Source: Tenodera sinensis
Taxonomy: Eukaryota; Arthropoda; Insecta; Mantodea; Mantidae
NCBI GenBank assembly: GCA_030765045.1
Contig: CM060962.1
Span: forward strand, 210,767,136 to 210,831,135
Direction of reading: 5' to 3'
Length of the DNA stretch: 64,000 bases
Shown here: positions 34,960 through 47,623 of the stretch, in pieces
Layout of the letters: the number at the start of each line of letters is the position of its first letter
Numbering within the stretch: the first letter of the stretch is position 1
Notes under the pieces: generated by a model
The model's input: the letters and a program-made list of their open reading frames with translations, nothing else
What the model was told of the DNA's origin: nothing
Database searches by the model: none
Program-made: the position numbers and the translations under genes

Positions 34960-35641
34960 AGGATGGAAGGGAAGTCATTACATTCCTTCTAATATGTGCT
35001 TCATAGAAGCATTACAGACAAAAAAAGTCTAATGCCATTTTGTTCTTTGATCAGCCATTTCGAAAATACAGTTTTTGATCCCAATTGGATGCGTAATTTC
35101 ACAAGAATGTACGAAGATAACAGTTTGTTACTTCTAAGATGCGAGGAGTAACTTATTTCTGACAGAACCTCGGTAGTAACTATGGGACATCATACCGCGT
35201 TACGAAATAATTAATCACTTAAAAGACGTGAAGGATTACACCGAGCTGCTCTCTCAGACGTTACCTAAGTCGACAACGTTGCGTTGAGGTTGGTCAGGTA
35301 ATTGACATAGTTTGCGAATGTAAACGGATCGGGCACTTTCGCTTTCGTTGGGAGCTAACGCTTGTGATTGGCCTACACTGTACAGTAAACAGAAAGGACA
35401 AGGCAGGGTATGAGTTTGTTTTCAAGACGCACCATTACGCTGTTTGTTTATGTACTGAGCTGGGGAAAGTGACCACCCACACAATCTGCAGTGTTGCCAG
35501 ATCGTTTTCGACAAAACTAAATTATCTCCGTAGGAAATGATCAGAGACAAAAAAAAAAAAAAAAGTAAGGCACAAAACGTGTTTCAAATACCGAGATCAA
35601 CCACTAGTTTAAATTAATGCAATGACTTCCCTTCCACCCGG
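34960..35641 (+). mobile_element. Inverted-repeat element family M, copy 2
   Basis: Left end AGGATGGAAGGGAAGTCATT; right end, reverse complemented, CCGGGTGGAAGGGAAGTCAT. Collinear with 19900-20619. It has an A run at 35550-35565. No coding capacity. Confidence 0.82.
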
Positions 35642-36550
35642 CATAATCAGCCGCTCATTTTTTTGGAAGATAGACAACCCATCAAACGCCATGTGCACTT
35701 TAGCCCAGTTCTGCGCTTACTAAACGTATTGCTTGACGTTCTTAGAGAGAAGAATGCGAACAGCGGTTTAAGGGACAGAACGTACTTCTCACTAAACGAC
35801 ACCTCAAAAACATACGACTCGTTTACTGAGAGTAAATTCTGGGTTTTCAGCCGATTTTACAAACGTTTTATTAGAGCAGTTCAATAAACGCCTCTGGAAA
35901 AAAGGACCTATCATATGGGTACATTAACATAAGGTAAAAAGAAAATGGAGGATTCTTACATTTAGAGCTAGGTTGACTGCAAAAACTGACAGACACGCCT
36001 TATGCACCATGAACTAGTACGGTCAAAACGCAGATATTAAATAACGGTTTATTTAAATTTTGGTGTAAACTATGTGTCGTGCAACTCAACATGCATAACA
36101 GCTTTTGTCATTTATGTAATAATATTAAAACGCCCAGCAAAGGTTGAAAAATGTCTTAAAGGGATAAATTACACACGTAAAGTCGCGAAGTGGAATGGCA
36201 TAGGATCTGGCGTACTGGTTCTACAGTTTGACCTCGGATAGTGCTTTCGGTCAAGCGACCAAATAGCTGAATAGAATATGACCGTATTCTGTGCGCTAAC
36301 CTCCGAAACACGGATTCGCGTCTCGGCATTGTACAACTTTTTATATGCTCATCAAAACTTGGAAACCGAATTCACAATAATCTAATTTCAAAGTCTGAGG
36401 GCTTAGAACATTATTTAAAACGCTTTTGGTTGTCTGTATTTTTTAACAGAATAGGTGCAATGACTTCTGCCCCATTGGACTGGCATGATGTAGTGCGGTA
36501 TTATGAATGACGATTTCTTCCATTCCCCACCGTATGCTTTCGTACGATAT
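35642..36550. other. Unassigned stretch
   Basis: No supported feature. Confidence 0.5.
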
Positions 36551-36551
36551 T

Positions 36552-36765
36552 TTGTGCCAGTCCTTCACGATGTATTCGACAGACGAGTACATTTCTATGA
36601 CTTTGATCTACGGAGAAGCAAGAGCCAACGTACAAGCAGCTCAACATCTATGCCGGGAGATATATCCTCATATTCAACAATACTATAAGGCACAAATAAG
36701 GCAATTACGAATTCAAATAATAACAGCTTTACACATAATAATTGTTCAACTAATGTTATTTGTAA
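36552..36765 (+). pseudogene. Transposase N-terminal helix-turn-helix relic (DUF4817-like)
   Basis: The frame gives MYSTDEYISMTLIYGEARAN, then QAAQHLCREIYPHIQQYYKA. The pattern F-S/T-x-x-EY-xDM-xL-x-YGEARxN ... ERYP is that of the N-terminal domain preceding DDE transposases in many arthropods. The remainder of the gene is not seen; similar C-terminal pieces exist at 32249-32725 and 56300-56732. Confidence 0.6.
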
Positions 36766-37099
36766 ATACTACACAGTAAAAAAATTAGTACACGCGGGGG
36801 ATTCAAACCACCATGGATTACTTACGAATCGTGCGTCCGTTCCAAATAAGCAATCTAGTAATTTTAGAGATAAACGAAGACCTACACATCCATGTTGAAT
36901 ATTTGGGTGGAACCTAGCATTACAAAATGCGGGTTGCATAAAACTGGAAAGTAAGGCGCAGCGGACTCATCTGGCTTATAAAAATCAATTGCCATGCGTT
37001 AGTCCGGCAAAAAATCGAAAATGGCTCGACCGATCTGACCATCTTTTTCGCCTCAACACTAGGATGGTTTAGAAAGAAAGAAAAATCTAAATTGGTAAT

Positions 37100-37335
37100 T
37101 TTGTATGGAAATTGCTACTTCGGATTACTTTCAATATATGGCGTTTGTGGTAGACCTATCATTTGACAGCTGCATCTACTACATTTAAAATAGGTTTTTT
37201 TCGTAAAAAAAGGTAGTGGATTTTGAGAATAGACTTAGTTAAATCGAATTTAATTACATTTTGTGTACACTCATTTCAATCAGCCATTCTATTAAGGTAA
37301 ATTGAATTTGCAAGCTTAGAAAAGAAAAAAAAAAA
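37100..37335 (+). repeat. Duplicated segment G, copy 1 (empty SINE site)
   Basis: Shares actttcaatatatggcg, ggtagtggattttgagaata and aatcagccattctattaagg with 38335-38745, where a SINE splits the last phrase. Confidence 0.85.
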
Positions 37336-37347
37336 AAAAAAAATCTG

Positions 37348-38138
37348 ATGTGCACTCACATGACTTTCTCTACTCTTGTACTAACCATTCTTACAAACTC
37401 TTATACCTATATCTTTTTCGTGTTAGTTAAGATAAACATTTACAGAAACTTATTACTTATTTCCTTGTAGGTGCAAGGGAATATTAGAATACAGTAGGCT
37501 TTGAGCGATAGTCAAATATTTTAAAGCTTTGAGATCCAGTTCTCTTTGCACGCTTAACATATAAAAAATGAACAACGATGTTCCATTTCACGAAAGTTTT
37601 AAGTTTTCGAAACTGACATAAATAACAAGGAATATCTCCGAAAAGGTGCTCTACAAGAAATTTATTCAGACATAAATTGTGTTTTACCCATATCTACATT
37701 TTCTGTATATTAAGATTTTGTCTATCTCTTACGGTTTACGAGTTATTCAAAAGTGAACCAGAGTAAACAGGACTACATAGGCTATAGACAGAAAATTCAA
37801 AATATACATTTGATTTGTCATACAAATATCTTAAACATATGACATTTTAATCAAAATTTTCGAAAGATTTTCCATGTTAAAGGTAGTTTAAGGTAGGGCT
37901 ATTTTCTTCAAAATCTTGTGTCGCATCCTTGAAAGACATTAAACTCAAATACCAACTTTGGTTTTTAACCGACTTTTCGTTTCTGAGTTATGCTGTCCAG
38001 ACAGACAGACACACATACCTTTTTCTAAAAATTCTTTTTTCGGATTCAGGGGTCTCAAAACATATTTCAGGTGAAATCTCGACACCGAATTTTTGGGTGA
38101 ATACAATACTTTCTTCCACTTACCAGTAGAGAAAGCAA
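37348..38138 (+). repeat. Family A, copy 8 (complete, short CAGA)
   Basis: A clean full-length copy of about 790 bp. It starts tgatgtgcactcacatgact and ends acttaccagtagagaaagca. Only 13 bp of CAGA/CA stands at 38000-38015, so this may show the state before expansion. Confidence 0.92.
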
Positions 38139-38334
38139 ATATGATTCAATTTTGTTTTAGCGAGACTCCAGGAATTAGGGTAGGCTCAGACATAATCACA
38201 AAATGTGTTTTAGCGAAACTCGAGGAATTTGTTGAAGTTCTCAAAGCAAGTTCAACAAATTTGAGTGACTGTGAAAGCAATTCCGAGTTGTTTTACAGTG
38301 TTCGTTACAATGCCAAGCAGAGGATGAGCTGAAA

Positions 38335-38745
38335 TATTACTTTCAGTATATGGCGCGTGGCGAACGTATCGTTTGACATCTGCATCTATTACAGTTTTTT
38401 TTCTTGTAACAGAAAAGGTAGTGGATTTTGAGAATAGATTTGCTTATATCGAATTTAGTCACATTTGTGAACATTCACTTTGATCAGCCACTACCACCTA
38501 GGCGGCCCGGGTTCGATCCCAGGGACCCGCATGTGGTATTCGTGGTGGACGAAGCGGCGTCAGGGCGGGTTTTCTCCGGGTTCTCCGGTTTCCCCCGCCA
38601 TCTCATTCCACCGATGCTCCATCTTTATTCCATGTATCATCAGTGTCACCGCCTGCGGTGCCGTTGTAGTTAAAGCGGGCGTTAAACACTACAACAACAA
38701 CTGATCAGCCACTCCAATAAGGTAAATTGAATTTGCAGGCATATA
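38335..38745 (+). repeat. Duplicated segment G, copy 2 (filled SINE site)
   Basis: Homologous to 37100-37335 with the insertion 38493-38701. Flanking sequences containing agcgaaactcgaggaatt also recur three times between 38160 and 38925. Confidence 0.85.
38493..38701 (+). mobile_element. 5'-truncated SINE with B box (family SF)
   Basis: Flanked by perfect 12-bp repeats TGATCAGCCACT at 38481-38492 and 38702-38713. It starts just before the B box CCCGGGTTCGATCCC and ends gggcgttaaacactacaaca. GC content is well above the surroundings. Confidence 0.92.
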
Positions 38746-39106
38746 AAATAAATAAATAAATAAATAAATATAGATTTTTTTGTTGTTGTAAATATTTATT
38801 TAAGATCGTTTTGACAGCACGGTCTTATCACGACACATAAATTTTGTTTTAGCGAAACTCGAGGAATTAGGACAGGCTCAGACATAATCACAAAATGTGG
38901 TTTAGCGAAACTCGAGTTGGAAGGTTGATTAGGATTGATCACTTATGAAGAGTTACAAGCAAATTAATTTTAGGTGGTACGGAGTTCACTGGGTCATCTA
39001 ATGCAATATAAGAATAGAAGAATAGGAAGAATTTGTGGAAATGTTCTTAAAAGGTGCGAGGCATGCATGGCGGCACAAGGACATAATTTCCAACATCTTC
39101 TATGAC

Positions 39107-41893
39107 CAGTGGCGTATGGTCCATGTATGCAAGGTAAGCAGTGCTTACCCTATACAATGCTACAAAATGATCTGTTATATTATCTTGCAGCATGTTCTGA
39201 TTCTATGTTAAGCGCTTGGCTACTGCAGTTGACCTGAACTAAGATTTCCGTTTTATTCTACGATACGCTCTCAATACGTGTAATCATGCGTGCAATAACG
39301 TACTGTGTCCGTAGAGGACTCGTTTCCGTAGGTTTTCGGGTCAGCTCGGGCGCCATCGGGCGCACCGGCTCAAGAGAAGCACATGTGTTCAGTGCGGGTC
39401 TAGGCGAATGACCTTCCAGCATTGTCGCAGTTTAATAAGTGTATTTCAAGTGAATACATAAGTAACGAGTGACTTTTTGCAGTAAGTTTAGCTTTATTAT
39501 TCGATGACAAGTGCGATATTGCTGACATCTGGTTAAGAGTTGATTTATGATAGAGTTTCAGATAGTTTACCACGTGCCGTGCTAGAGCAAGGTAAGCAGT
39601 TTCAAACGGTGCGTACACTAGTGCTTGCAGCTTGGTCCTAAAAACTTGGAGAGGGGAGGAAATATGGAATCTTCGCTTTCTTTGGAGAGCAGAACTGCAT
39701 TTCATTGTGTGCAATGTTATCTCACAAAGTTTTTCTTCTAGAAATTATGAAGAAAAGATTAAAGTTGTGCAGGAAGGAAGACCAATGCCATTACCACTCC
39801 AATGAAAACCTGTGTAAGAAAATTCAATTCACAGCTATATATTACTAGTGAATGGCTTACTGGTTGTCCGCACAAGCAAAATCTTTATTGTTGGTGCTGT
39901 CTTCTGTTTGCTAACGAAAAATATGTATGGTCTAGTGGCGGATTTAGTGACATGGGGAACATCCATAAAGCAATTAAAAAACACAGTTTGACTAGCACTC
40001 ATCTCCAAACCATCATTCTACTGAAAACATTCGGCAAATCCAGAATTGATCATTTACTGGATACTCAGAAGAAAGTGAGGGAAAATCAGCACAACGATCT
40101 AGTAAGAAAAAATAGAGAAGTAATGAAACACCTAATTGATATTGTTTGTTTTTTGGGGAAACAGGAATTAACATTTAGGGGTCACGATGAGTCATCAGAA
40201 TCCAGCAGCAAGGGGAATTATGTAGAACTTGTAAATCTGCTTTGTCCGTATGACGACAAGTTAAGAACTTTCATGGAGCAGGGGACAGTGTTTACTGGGC
40301 TTTCAAATCTGATCCAGAACAACTTAATTGTTCTAATAATGGAGATAAAGAGAGAAATCAAAGAGACCAGTTTTGTTGCCATTAGTTTGGATGAAGGTAC
40401 AAATGTTGCAAATTTATCCCAACTTTCTGCAGTAATGAGATCCATTGGACCTGACGGTGACGTTCAAGAAAGGTTTCTCCGCTTTATAAATATTTCAGAT
40501 GATGGGTTAGCTGATGCATTATACACAATTGTAAAGGAACTCATCGATGAATTTGACTCTGGGGAAAAGCTAATTGCTCAGACATATGATGGTGCGGCTG
40601 TTATGGCCTTCAAGCAAAAGTACGAGGATTATTTCCCCAAGCTCTACTTGTGCACTGTTTCGCCCATAGATTAAATCTAGTTCTGTCAAAGACGGTTTCA
40701 CACATTCGAGAATGCAGGATATTCTTCATGACTGTTAATGGAATAGCAACATTTTTTCCAAGTCTTCTAAAAGAACTGAGGCCCTGGATAATGAGATACA
40801 CAGAAGATTGCCGCGTGTTTCGCAAACAAGCTGGAGCTACAGCTCTCGTTTGGTGGAAAGAATATATGAATTCAAAAAATAACTTTTTTCATTGTTTGAA
40901 ACTATTGCAAATGCAGATAAGAAATGGGATCAAGATACTTATACTGCTGCACGCGGTTTCGTAAGCAGAATGGAGGATTTCACCTTCAAATTTGTGTTAG
41001 AGATGTTTGCTATAATATTCCCAATCACGGACACTGTGTATGATATTCTCCAAGCATTTTCTTATTGCAAATTACGGAATTCCAGAGGGCCTTAGAAGAG
41101 AAGCGCAATTCCATCGATGAAGTATGGGACAAAGTTGAAGAAGCTATTGGTAATCCACGTCATACCAGCAGTGATGGTTTGAATAGGAAAATGCAGTACA
41201 AACGTTTGTATTGTGAGGTTCTGGATACGCTTCTACTCCATCTCAGAGAAAGATTTGGTAATATCGAGTCTCTGTATTTTGTGGAATAATTGTTAAATTT
41301 TAAGAACTTCAATAAATACAAATCGTCTTTTCCAGAATTATCTTTTCAATCACTAAAAGAGTCCTATGGGACAGTCTGACTTTGTTGCGTTGAGGTCACA
41401 ACTCCCTGTCACTTACTTGTCTCGAAACATGCATCATAAATCTGTGAATGATCTTCTAGCCTTCATAAACAAAATGAACTGAACAGAGTGTATAGTGAAG
41501 TGACAAAACTTTGCGAGTTATTGTTAACTATTCCAGCAAGTAGTTCTGCAGTTGAACGTAGCTTTTCTAAACTAAAAACCATAAAAAATTATGCACGCAA
41601 CACTCAGGGACAGGAAAGACTTTCAAACTTAGAGAAGGAGCTTCTGGTAAATATACAACAGGATCCCAAATTCTATGATCTTGTGATTGACGATTTTGCC
41701 AAGAAAGGGAGGAGAATCCAGCTCTGCTTCAAATAAGACAAGGTAAATCATCAATATTTTGTTACAAAGTAAAGCACAGGATAACAGTGATACTATTGTT
41801 TTTAATTGCATGTACTATGTATTAGCATATTTTCGTTTACCCATTTACAATGAGATTGCTTACCCTGGCCAATACCTTCACCACACGCCACTG
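39107..41893 (+). mobile_element. hAT-superfamily transposon with intact ends
   Basis: A 2787-bp element with perfect 8-bp target duplication TCTATGAC (39099-39106 and 41894-41901). Terminal inverted repeats are CAGTGGCGTATGGT and CAGTGGCGTGTGGT, followed by further similarity to GGTAAGCA. An 8-bp duplication and CAGTGG-type ends are hallmarks of hAT. It carries a broken transposase gene. Confidence 0.95.
39802..41736 (+). pseudogene. Broken hAT transposase (ZMYM1 / DUF4371-like)
   Basis: Segment 39802-40674 (290 codons) holds a TTF-type zinc-finger-like cluster (PHKQNLYCWCCLLFA), NIHKAIKKHSLTSTHLQT, and the first catalytic region AISLDEGTNVANLSQLSAV. Frame changes near 40660, 40900 and 41080 separate HCFAHRLNLVLSKTV, WWKEYM and later parts, and a stop occurs at 41287. 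The C-terminal dimerisation domain at 41488-41736 reads LLLTIPASSSAVERSFSKLK. An upstream piece, EEKIKVVQEGRPMPLPL, precedes ATG 39802 in another frame. It resembles ZMYM1-like hAT transposases found widely in arthropods. It is inactive as it stands. Confidence 0.9.
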
Positions 41894-41901
41894 TCTATGA
41901 C

Positions 41902-43144
41902 TAAGATATATTATTACTGTAGTTATAATTTGCATGAGAAATCTGGGCACTTGAATGTGACGGTCTGGGGACATTAGTCTCGCTGGCAAAGAGCAAATTT
42001 CCCACTTGCTTCTGCCATGCACATTCCTGCTTGGCCGGCTACAGGTCCAAACGAAGGCCCTATACTAGAACCAGAAATCCCAATATTCACTACCTTGTGC
42101 CTGAACACAATCATAATGATTAATATCAAAGGTTATAGAATATGTTATCATAGTAATCTCGAAGAATGCGTTCGAAATAGCAACGAACAAGAGTATCAAG
42201 ATTCTTACATAGAGTATTTGAAAGTATTTATCTTATTTATTCCATTATTTAGCAAAAGTTTTGCAGATAGGTATATTCTTAATTGCAAAGCTCAACTTCG
42301 TGCCTTCATGGGCGCTTAAAGCAGGTTAATTCTGCAGTAGAGGAAAATTACTGTAATATCCGGCTCAAGTGGGAAAGTTTCAATAGTAGAAGTTAACTGT
42401 GCGTTGTGACGCAGCACTATGGCTCTCTGCAAGTACTTATGTATCTAACTTCTATTCTGTAAGGCTAATTTTCGAAATGCACCTCCCCGTATTCATGATC
42501 TCTCCAGAATTAGCCTGATGCAGCTTCCAAGCACTATCCTCATCTTCTCATTGCCTAATTAGTCCTATCTTAAGTACAATTATCACTTCTTTTGGCAAAC
42601 AACAATTCTCGTAATACAGAGAAGCCTGTTCGGCATTATGACCCAAAATATATGTTTTACTTAATTTCACGGTTTGGAAAGTGCATGATCTTCCTTGGTT
42701 GACTACTTTTAGATAAGCTCAATAAATGAAGTTTTAAACTTTACCTTCCGTTTCACCCCGTAATTGTTTAAAATCGTAAAGGATCAACAACTTTCACATT
42801 AGGGTAACCAATGTCTCCTCATATCAATTATCAATGAAACAGTGGCGAAACGGAGACGGATGTTAAGATTCCATACTTGCTCCCACTAATCCAGTAATTC
42901 ACACTTTTTTGGACTAGATGCGCAATCTGCAACCACCGTGAAAAATACTTTGCTCGATGATGAAGTGTAAAATACTTCCGTTTAGTTAATTTTTACTATC
43001 TCTACCACGAGATCAGGCTGTTGCTCACTGAGAGCAGTCTGCTCACGGCCTTGTACTGATAACTATGTTTAGCTGGTAAAAAATGAATGTAGCTAAAGGT
43101 ATCCCCCGAGTCGCTCAGGCCTAGCATAGATAGTACGTATCAAA
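41902..43144. other. Unassigned stretch
   Basis: No feature supported. An open frame at 42017-42319 has no family resemblance that I can name. Confidence 0.5.
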
Positions 43145-43935
43145 AATTTGCATTCCACCGGAAAATTCGATACTGTGATTTCGGTGAAATACACGTTTTG
43201 AGGACCCTGAATAAAAAATGCTCTTTTAGAAAAAGGTTCGTGTATGAACAGCATAGCTCAAAAAAGAAAAATGGGTGAAATACCAAACTTGGTATTTAAG
43301 TTCAAAATCTTCCAAAATTTTCAAGAAAATCCCTCCACCCCATACTATTACCCCTATACTATTCCTTTACATGGAAATTTTTTTCTTTTATCAAAAATGA
43401 CAATGATTTTGATTAAACTACCATAAGTTTAAGATATTTTCATGACAAATGAAATGACCTTATAGCTTGAATTCTCAGAGAATGCCCTCAGTAGACCTCT
43501 TCATTCAGGATGACTTTTACATAACTGGTAAATCCTAAGAGATAGACAAAATCTAACTATGTAAAAAATGTAGATCTCCTTAAAATACAATTTATGTTCA
43601 ATGCTTTCATTGTTTCTTTTTGTGGAGTGGGCCTTTTTGGAGATATTCCTTGTCTAAATTGTTCCAATACTTGTATTTTTCTCAAATGAGAGGTCTTTAT
43701 TGTTATCTCTTGGCCATGCAAAAAGAATAGAATGTCAAAACCATCACATAGCGACAAGCTCTTCAAAGATTTGGCTATCGCTTTGGTGTATTCCCATAAT
43801 CCCCTTGCAACTAAAACAAAATTAGCAATAAGATAATTTCTGCAAATGTACCTCGAAGTGATAAGTGATACGTGAAGTAGACGTATTTAGGAATATTTTG
43901 TATAAGAGTAGAGAAATTCATGCGAGTGCGAACAT
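43145..43935 (-). repeat. Family A, copy 9 (no microsatellite)
   Basis: Minus-strand copy from cattccaccggaaaattcga to aagagtagagaaattcatgc. At the usual array position it has only cgtgtatgaacagcatagc. Confidence 0.82.
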
Positions 43936-45498
43936 AATATTTTTCATTATTACCCTCGTAATTATGTTAATTACAGTATCAAGAGAAAATGCAACAAAAC
44001 TTACTTAAAATGTTTAGGCATCCAGAAATTCCACTTGAATATATCGTATAATTAGGATAAAGGTTACTCAGAGGATTCTATACTGCTTCATTACATACAT
44101 CTGTAGTATCTGATACATTTAAGGAAATTATCACATATCACAAGGGAACCGACTGTCGTTTGTTTCGCTCTGTCTTGTGTTTGCTTAGCACACGAAGAAT
44201 AAATTACGCTGCACTTCTCCAAGGCTTAGATGTTGTATCCTGGTAATCTATGTGTACTGCTTAGAATAAAATATAATCGGCTTTGGTGTTTGCCTGTATT
44301 CTCTGTGTAGTAACAGCAACAGCCTCCCTAGCAAGTGTCTTCTATCATTACTTTTTTAAAGAAATTTAGGAGTTGAACGTTGACTACATCCGTCAGTAAG
44401 ATTAGCACTTTTAAATGATGAAATAATCACCAAAATCGGTTGAGTTGATTTTCAGATTTACTGCCCCCCCCCCTCTCTCTCTCCCTCTCTCATTAGTACC
44501 TATAGTTTATACAGCATTAGTTATTTATATCAGGCGTGTTGAAATGTCTTGCTTTTCCGAGTCCCTGGAATAAGCAATCCGCATGAAATCACCTATAGCA
44601 GGTAAAATACGAATAACATATGTAGGTAATGCCATTCGGCAGAGTAGCGGCAAGGGGAGTCCAAGCGCAAATTAGGAAGCTTGTTTTCAGTGTTCTCTTT
44701 TTCCTTTCATTCGATCTCTGACCTCGGAATTAGGCATGAAAAAGTGGCAATTAAAGCAATGTAACTATGATAATTAAAAAATCCAGTTTTCTTCTGATTG
44801 CTATGATTTTTTCCCTCACAGACTCAAACCTAAAATATATAATATACACATTTCAATGTCCTATGTCAAACCATTTTAAAATTAGTAATATTTTATTAAT
44901 AATACATCAATTTTCAATATACTAATACGAAATGGCCCTAGAACCCTACAGTTTATCCTCTATTAAATTTTTAATTTGAGCTCAGTATAGACATATTGTG
45001 GAAGTCATTGCTTAAATTTAATCAATTTCAGAGCAAACAAAAATATTTTGTATAAAATTTATTCAGATTTTCAATTTGTTCACTATAAGTTATAAAAATA
45101 TTTACTTTCTGCTCATACTTAATATTTTTTTTTAACTAGTGCATCACAAATTTTAATGTCTTAATCTCTTAAGCTCTCCAGAAAATTTCAAGCTAATAAG
45201 TTATAAACTAGGTCCAAGGGGCATTCTGAATAGTGAAAAATGCTGAAAAAAAATAATTGACAAAAATGAATTTTAAAGTTTAACCGTATATTTTTGTACT
45301 TTACCTAAATCTAATCTACTTAAAATTCCCAAGCACCAAATGTGGGACCCTCCGATGCTTTCTGCTTGGCCTCAGTAGCAGTTTTTGAGAATTTTAAGTT
45401 TGCTTGGCAATTTCTTAAGATGAAACTTCTCCTTTTGCCTTCCCTTTGTTCACAAAAGGTGTAATAGTTGTTCTTAACTAACCTCTACATTATACGCC
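43936..45498. other. AT-rich stretch upstream of the LINE
   Basis: No feature recognised apart from C/CT runs at 44464-44490. Confidence 0.5.
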
Positions 45499-46227
45499 TT
45501 CGCTAATGTGCCCCTCCGAAGGAGTGTCGCCTTGTCGTGGCGGAGGTGCTCAGTACCTGAACCAGACGGCCTACTAAGTGTTCTTTCGACTACTGGTAGG
45601 CAAGAGGTGAGGGGAAGCAAAGAACATTCCAAACGGGTAGATGGGGCTCGGTAGTCTTGGTCGACAACTCATCTAGAAGAGGACTCCGAAATCAAACTCC
45701 CCCAGGGGCTCCTACTACGGTAGGTACGGGTTTGGCGTACCCGGGGCCCCGAGCCATACTCTCGATTGGGTTCCTCCAAGAGGTGAGAGAGCACATGCCA
45801 AACGCCCAATCAACTTTGGTCCACTTTTGTGTTTGACCTCCCACCTGTTACCTCCCTGTACACAGTCTGATGGATAACCTACGCGCGGGTGACGCAAGGG
45901 GTGACTGGGTAATCGCGTAAGTCCCAGCCCCTGGTTATCATGTAGGATCTGTGTGCGTATCCGCTGATAAAGGTCAGTCCCGGGGAGGGGCCATTGCATG
46001 AGCTGATGCACTCCTGAAGGCGATTGGGTCCCTCTGTCTATACATTGGGAGGTGAGACCCTAGGGTGAGCAAGATCCAGGCCAGGACTCTCACCTAAGCC
46101 GGGGTGGCGCCCAGGATGTGAGCATGCCATCGGAGACATTTGCAATGGTGGAGGATATAATCGCAATGAGTACATTCAAAACTCAAAAAACAAACATTTT
46201 AAAGTAAGTGAAAAGGAAGTAGCAGAG

Positions 46228-47580
46228 TTGAGTGGTCCTCGCTACTTAGTTATTACAAGAAATGAGGAAGGTAAAACATTTAGGTCGGTGAATCCATTCG
46301 CTATACAGAAGGGTCTCGATAAGATAGCTGGCCCCGTGAAGAACTGCACGAGATCTCGGAACGGCACGCTGTTGGTTGAATCCAATTCAGCAGCACAGGC
46401 AGCTACTATATTAAAAGCCAACATGCTAGGCAGCTATCCGGTGCATGTAGAGATGCACAAAACGTTGAACTCCTCTCGCGGCGTTGTCAACACACGCGCA
46501 TTGGACGATATGTCCAATGATGAAATTAAGGAGAACCTCGCAGATCAGGGTGTGATATCTGTTTATCGGGTTCAGAGAAAAGATGGAGGCGAATATCTGC
46601 CTACCCGTACCCTCTTCCTTACCTTTAATCGGGTAGATCTCCCGCAAAGGATACAGGCTGGGTACGAGGCCATTGAAGTAAGACCTTACATTCCGAGCCC
46701 GCTTAGATGTTACAAATGCCAGCGCTTTGGTCATACAAGTGACACGTGCAGTGGTAGAGCTACCTGCGTAAACTGTGGAGGCATCGCCCATGACGATGAC
46801 TGTACATCACCTCCCAGTTGTATTAACTGCAGGGGAGAACATCCAGCAAACTCCCGAGAATGTCCGCGCTATATGGAGGAAAGAGCTATCCAGGAGATCC
46901 GGGTTAGAGAGAAGGTGTCCTTCTCAGAAGCCCGAAAGCTCTTACGTTTGTGCCAGCCCACTATCCCGAGCTCCGGTACCTATAGCTCGGTTGCAGCTAA
47001 AGCAGTACCATGTCGGGAAATCGCAACTCAAACTAGCGATATAAATGGGGCAACAATCTCAGAAAAAATTCTTGTAGCTAGGTCACATCCAAAGCCTCAG
47101 ACATCACCTAAGTCCGCCAGAGCATCTACAAGCACCGCAGTTCAATCCAGCAGACCAGGAAGGTCACCAACAAAGAAGCCGACCTCGACAAGTAAACCGA
47201 TTGTATACGATGCTTCACCGATCAAGTTTAAGACCGAGTATAAAAGATCCGATTTCCTCAAGGCAAGCAAGGTTTCTCCCAAGCCATCAAAGGGAAAGAA
47301 AAAGCCATCTCCTAGGAGATCCTCTTCAGAGGGATCCTCTGGTATGGCTACAGACCGGCAAATGTCATCTTCGCCGGTCCCCATTAGCAACCGGTTCGAG
47401 ACACTCGAACCAAAGTTTGCTATGGGAAGACGCACGTCCTCGGCAGAGGACATGGAACTAGAATCTGCCCACACTGGAAGACCCCCAGTGGAAAAGAGGC
47501 GCGAAAAAGCGTCCGAAAAGAACATCAGCCCAAGAGAGAAAAGGGCTAAATTAGTTCGACAACCGCCTGCTCCAAAGTAA
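46228..47580 (+). CDS. LINE ORF1 (gag-like RNA-binding protein)
   Basis: The 450-codon open frame begins at TTG (46228), not at an ATG; the first in-frame ATG is about 65 codons further in. It encodes GPRYLVITRNEEGKTFRSVN, a region of RRM-like fold in related ORF1 proteins, then three cysteine knuckles (CYKCQRFGHTSDTC, CVNCGGIAHDDDC, CINCRGEHPANSREC; residues about 160-215) and a basic Ser/Lys/Pro-rich tail. ORF1 proteins coat LINE RNA and act as chaperones. The true start is probably ATG 46124, in another frame, with a 1-nt shift near 46182-46190 (see findings). A 43-nt gap separates it from ORF2. Confidence 0.9.
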   Translation: MSGPRYLVITRNEEGKTFRSVNPFAIQKGLDKIAGPVKNCTRSRNGTLLVESNSAAQAATILKANMLGSYPVHVEMHKTLNSSRGVVNTRALDDMSNDEIKENLADQGVISVYRVQRKDGGEYLPTRTLFLTFNRVDLPQRIQAGYEAIEVRPYIPSPLRCYKCQRFGHTSDTCSGRATCVNCGGIAHDDDCTSPPSCINCRGEHPANSRECPRYMEERAIQEIRVREKVSFSEARKLLRLCQPTIPSSGTYSSVAAKAVPCREIATQTSDINGATISEKILVARSHPKPQTSPKSARASTSTAVQSSRPGRSPTKKPTSTSKPIVYDASPIKFKTEYKRSDFLKASKVSPKPSKGKKKPSPRRSSSEGSSGMATDRQMSSSPVPISNRFETLEPKFAMGRRTSSAEDMELESAHTGRPPVEKRREKASEKNISPREKRAKLVRQPPAPK

Positions 47581-47623
47581 TGAAGAGTTACCTTGGAATT
47601 ACCTATCCCATACACAATGCAAT

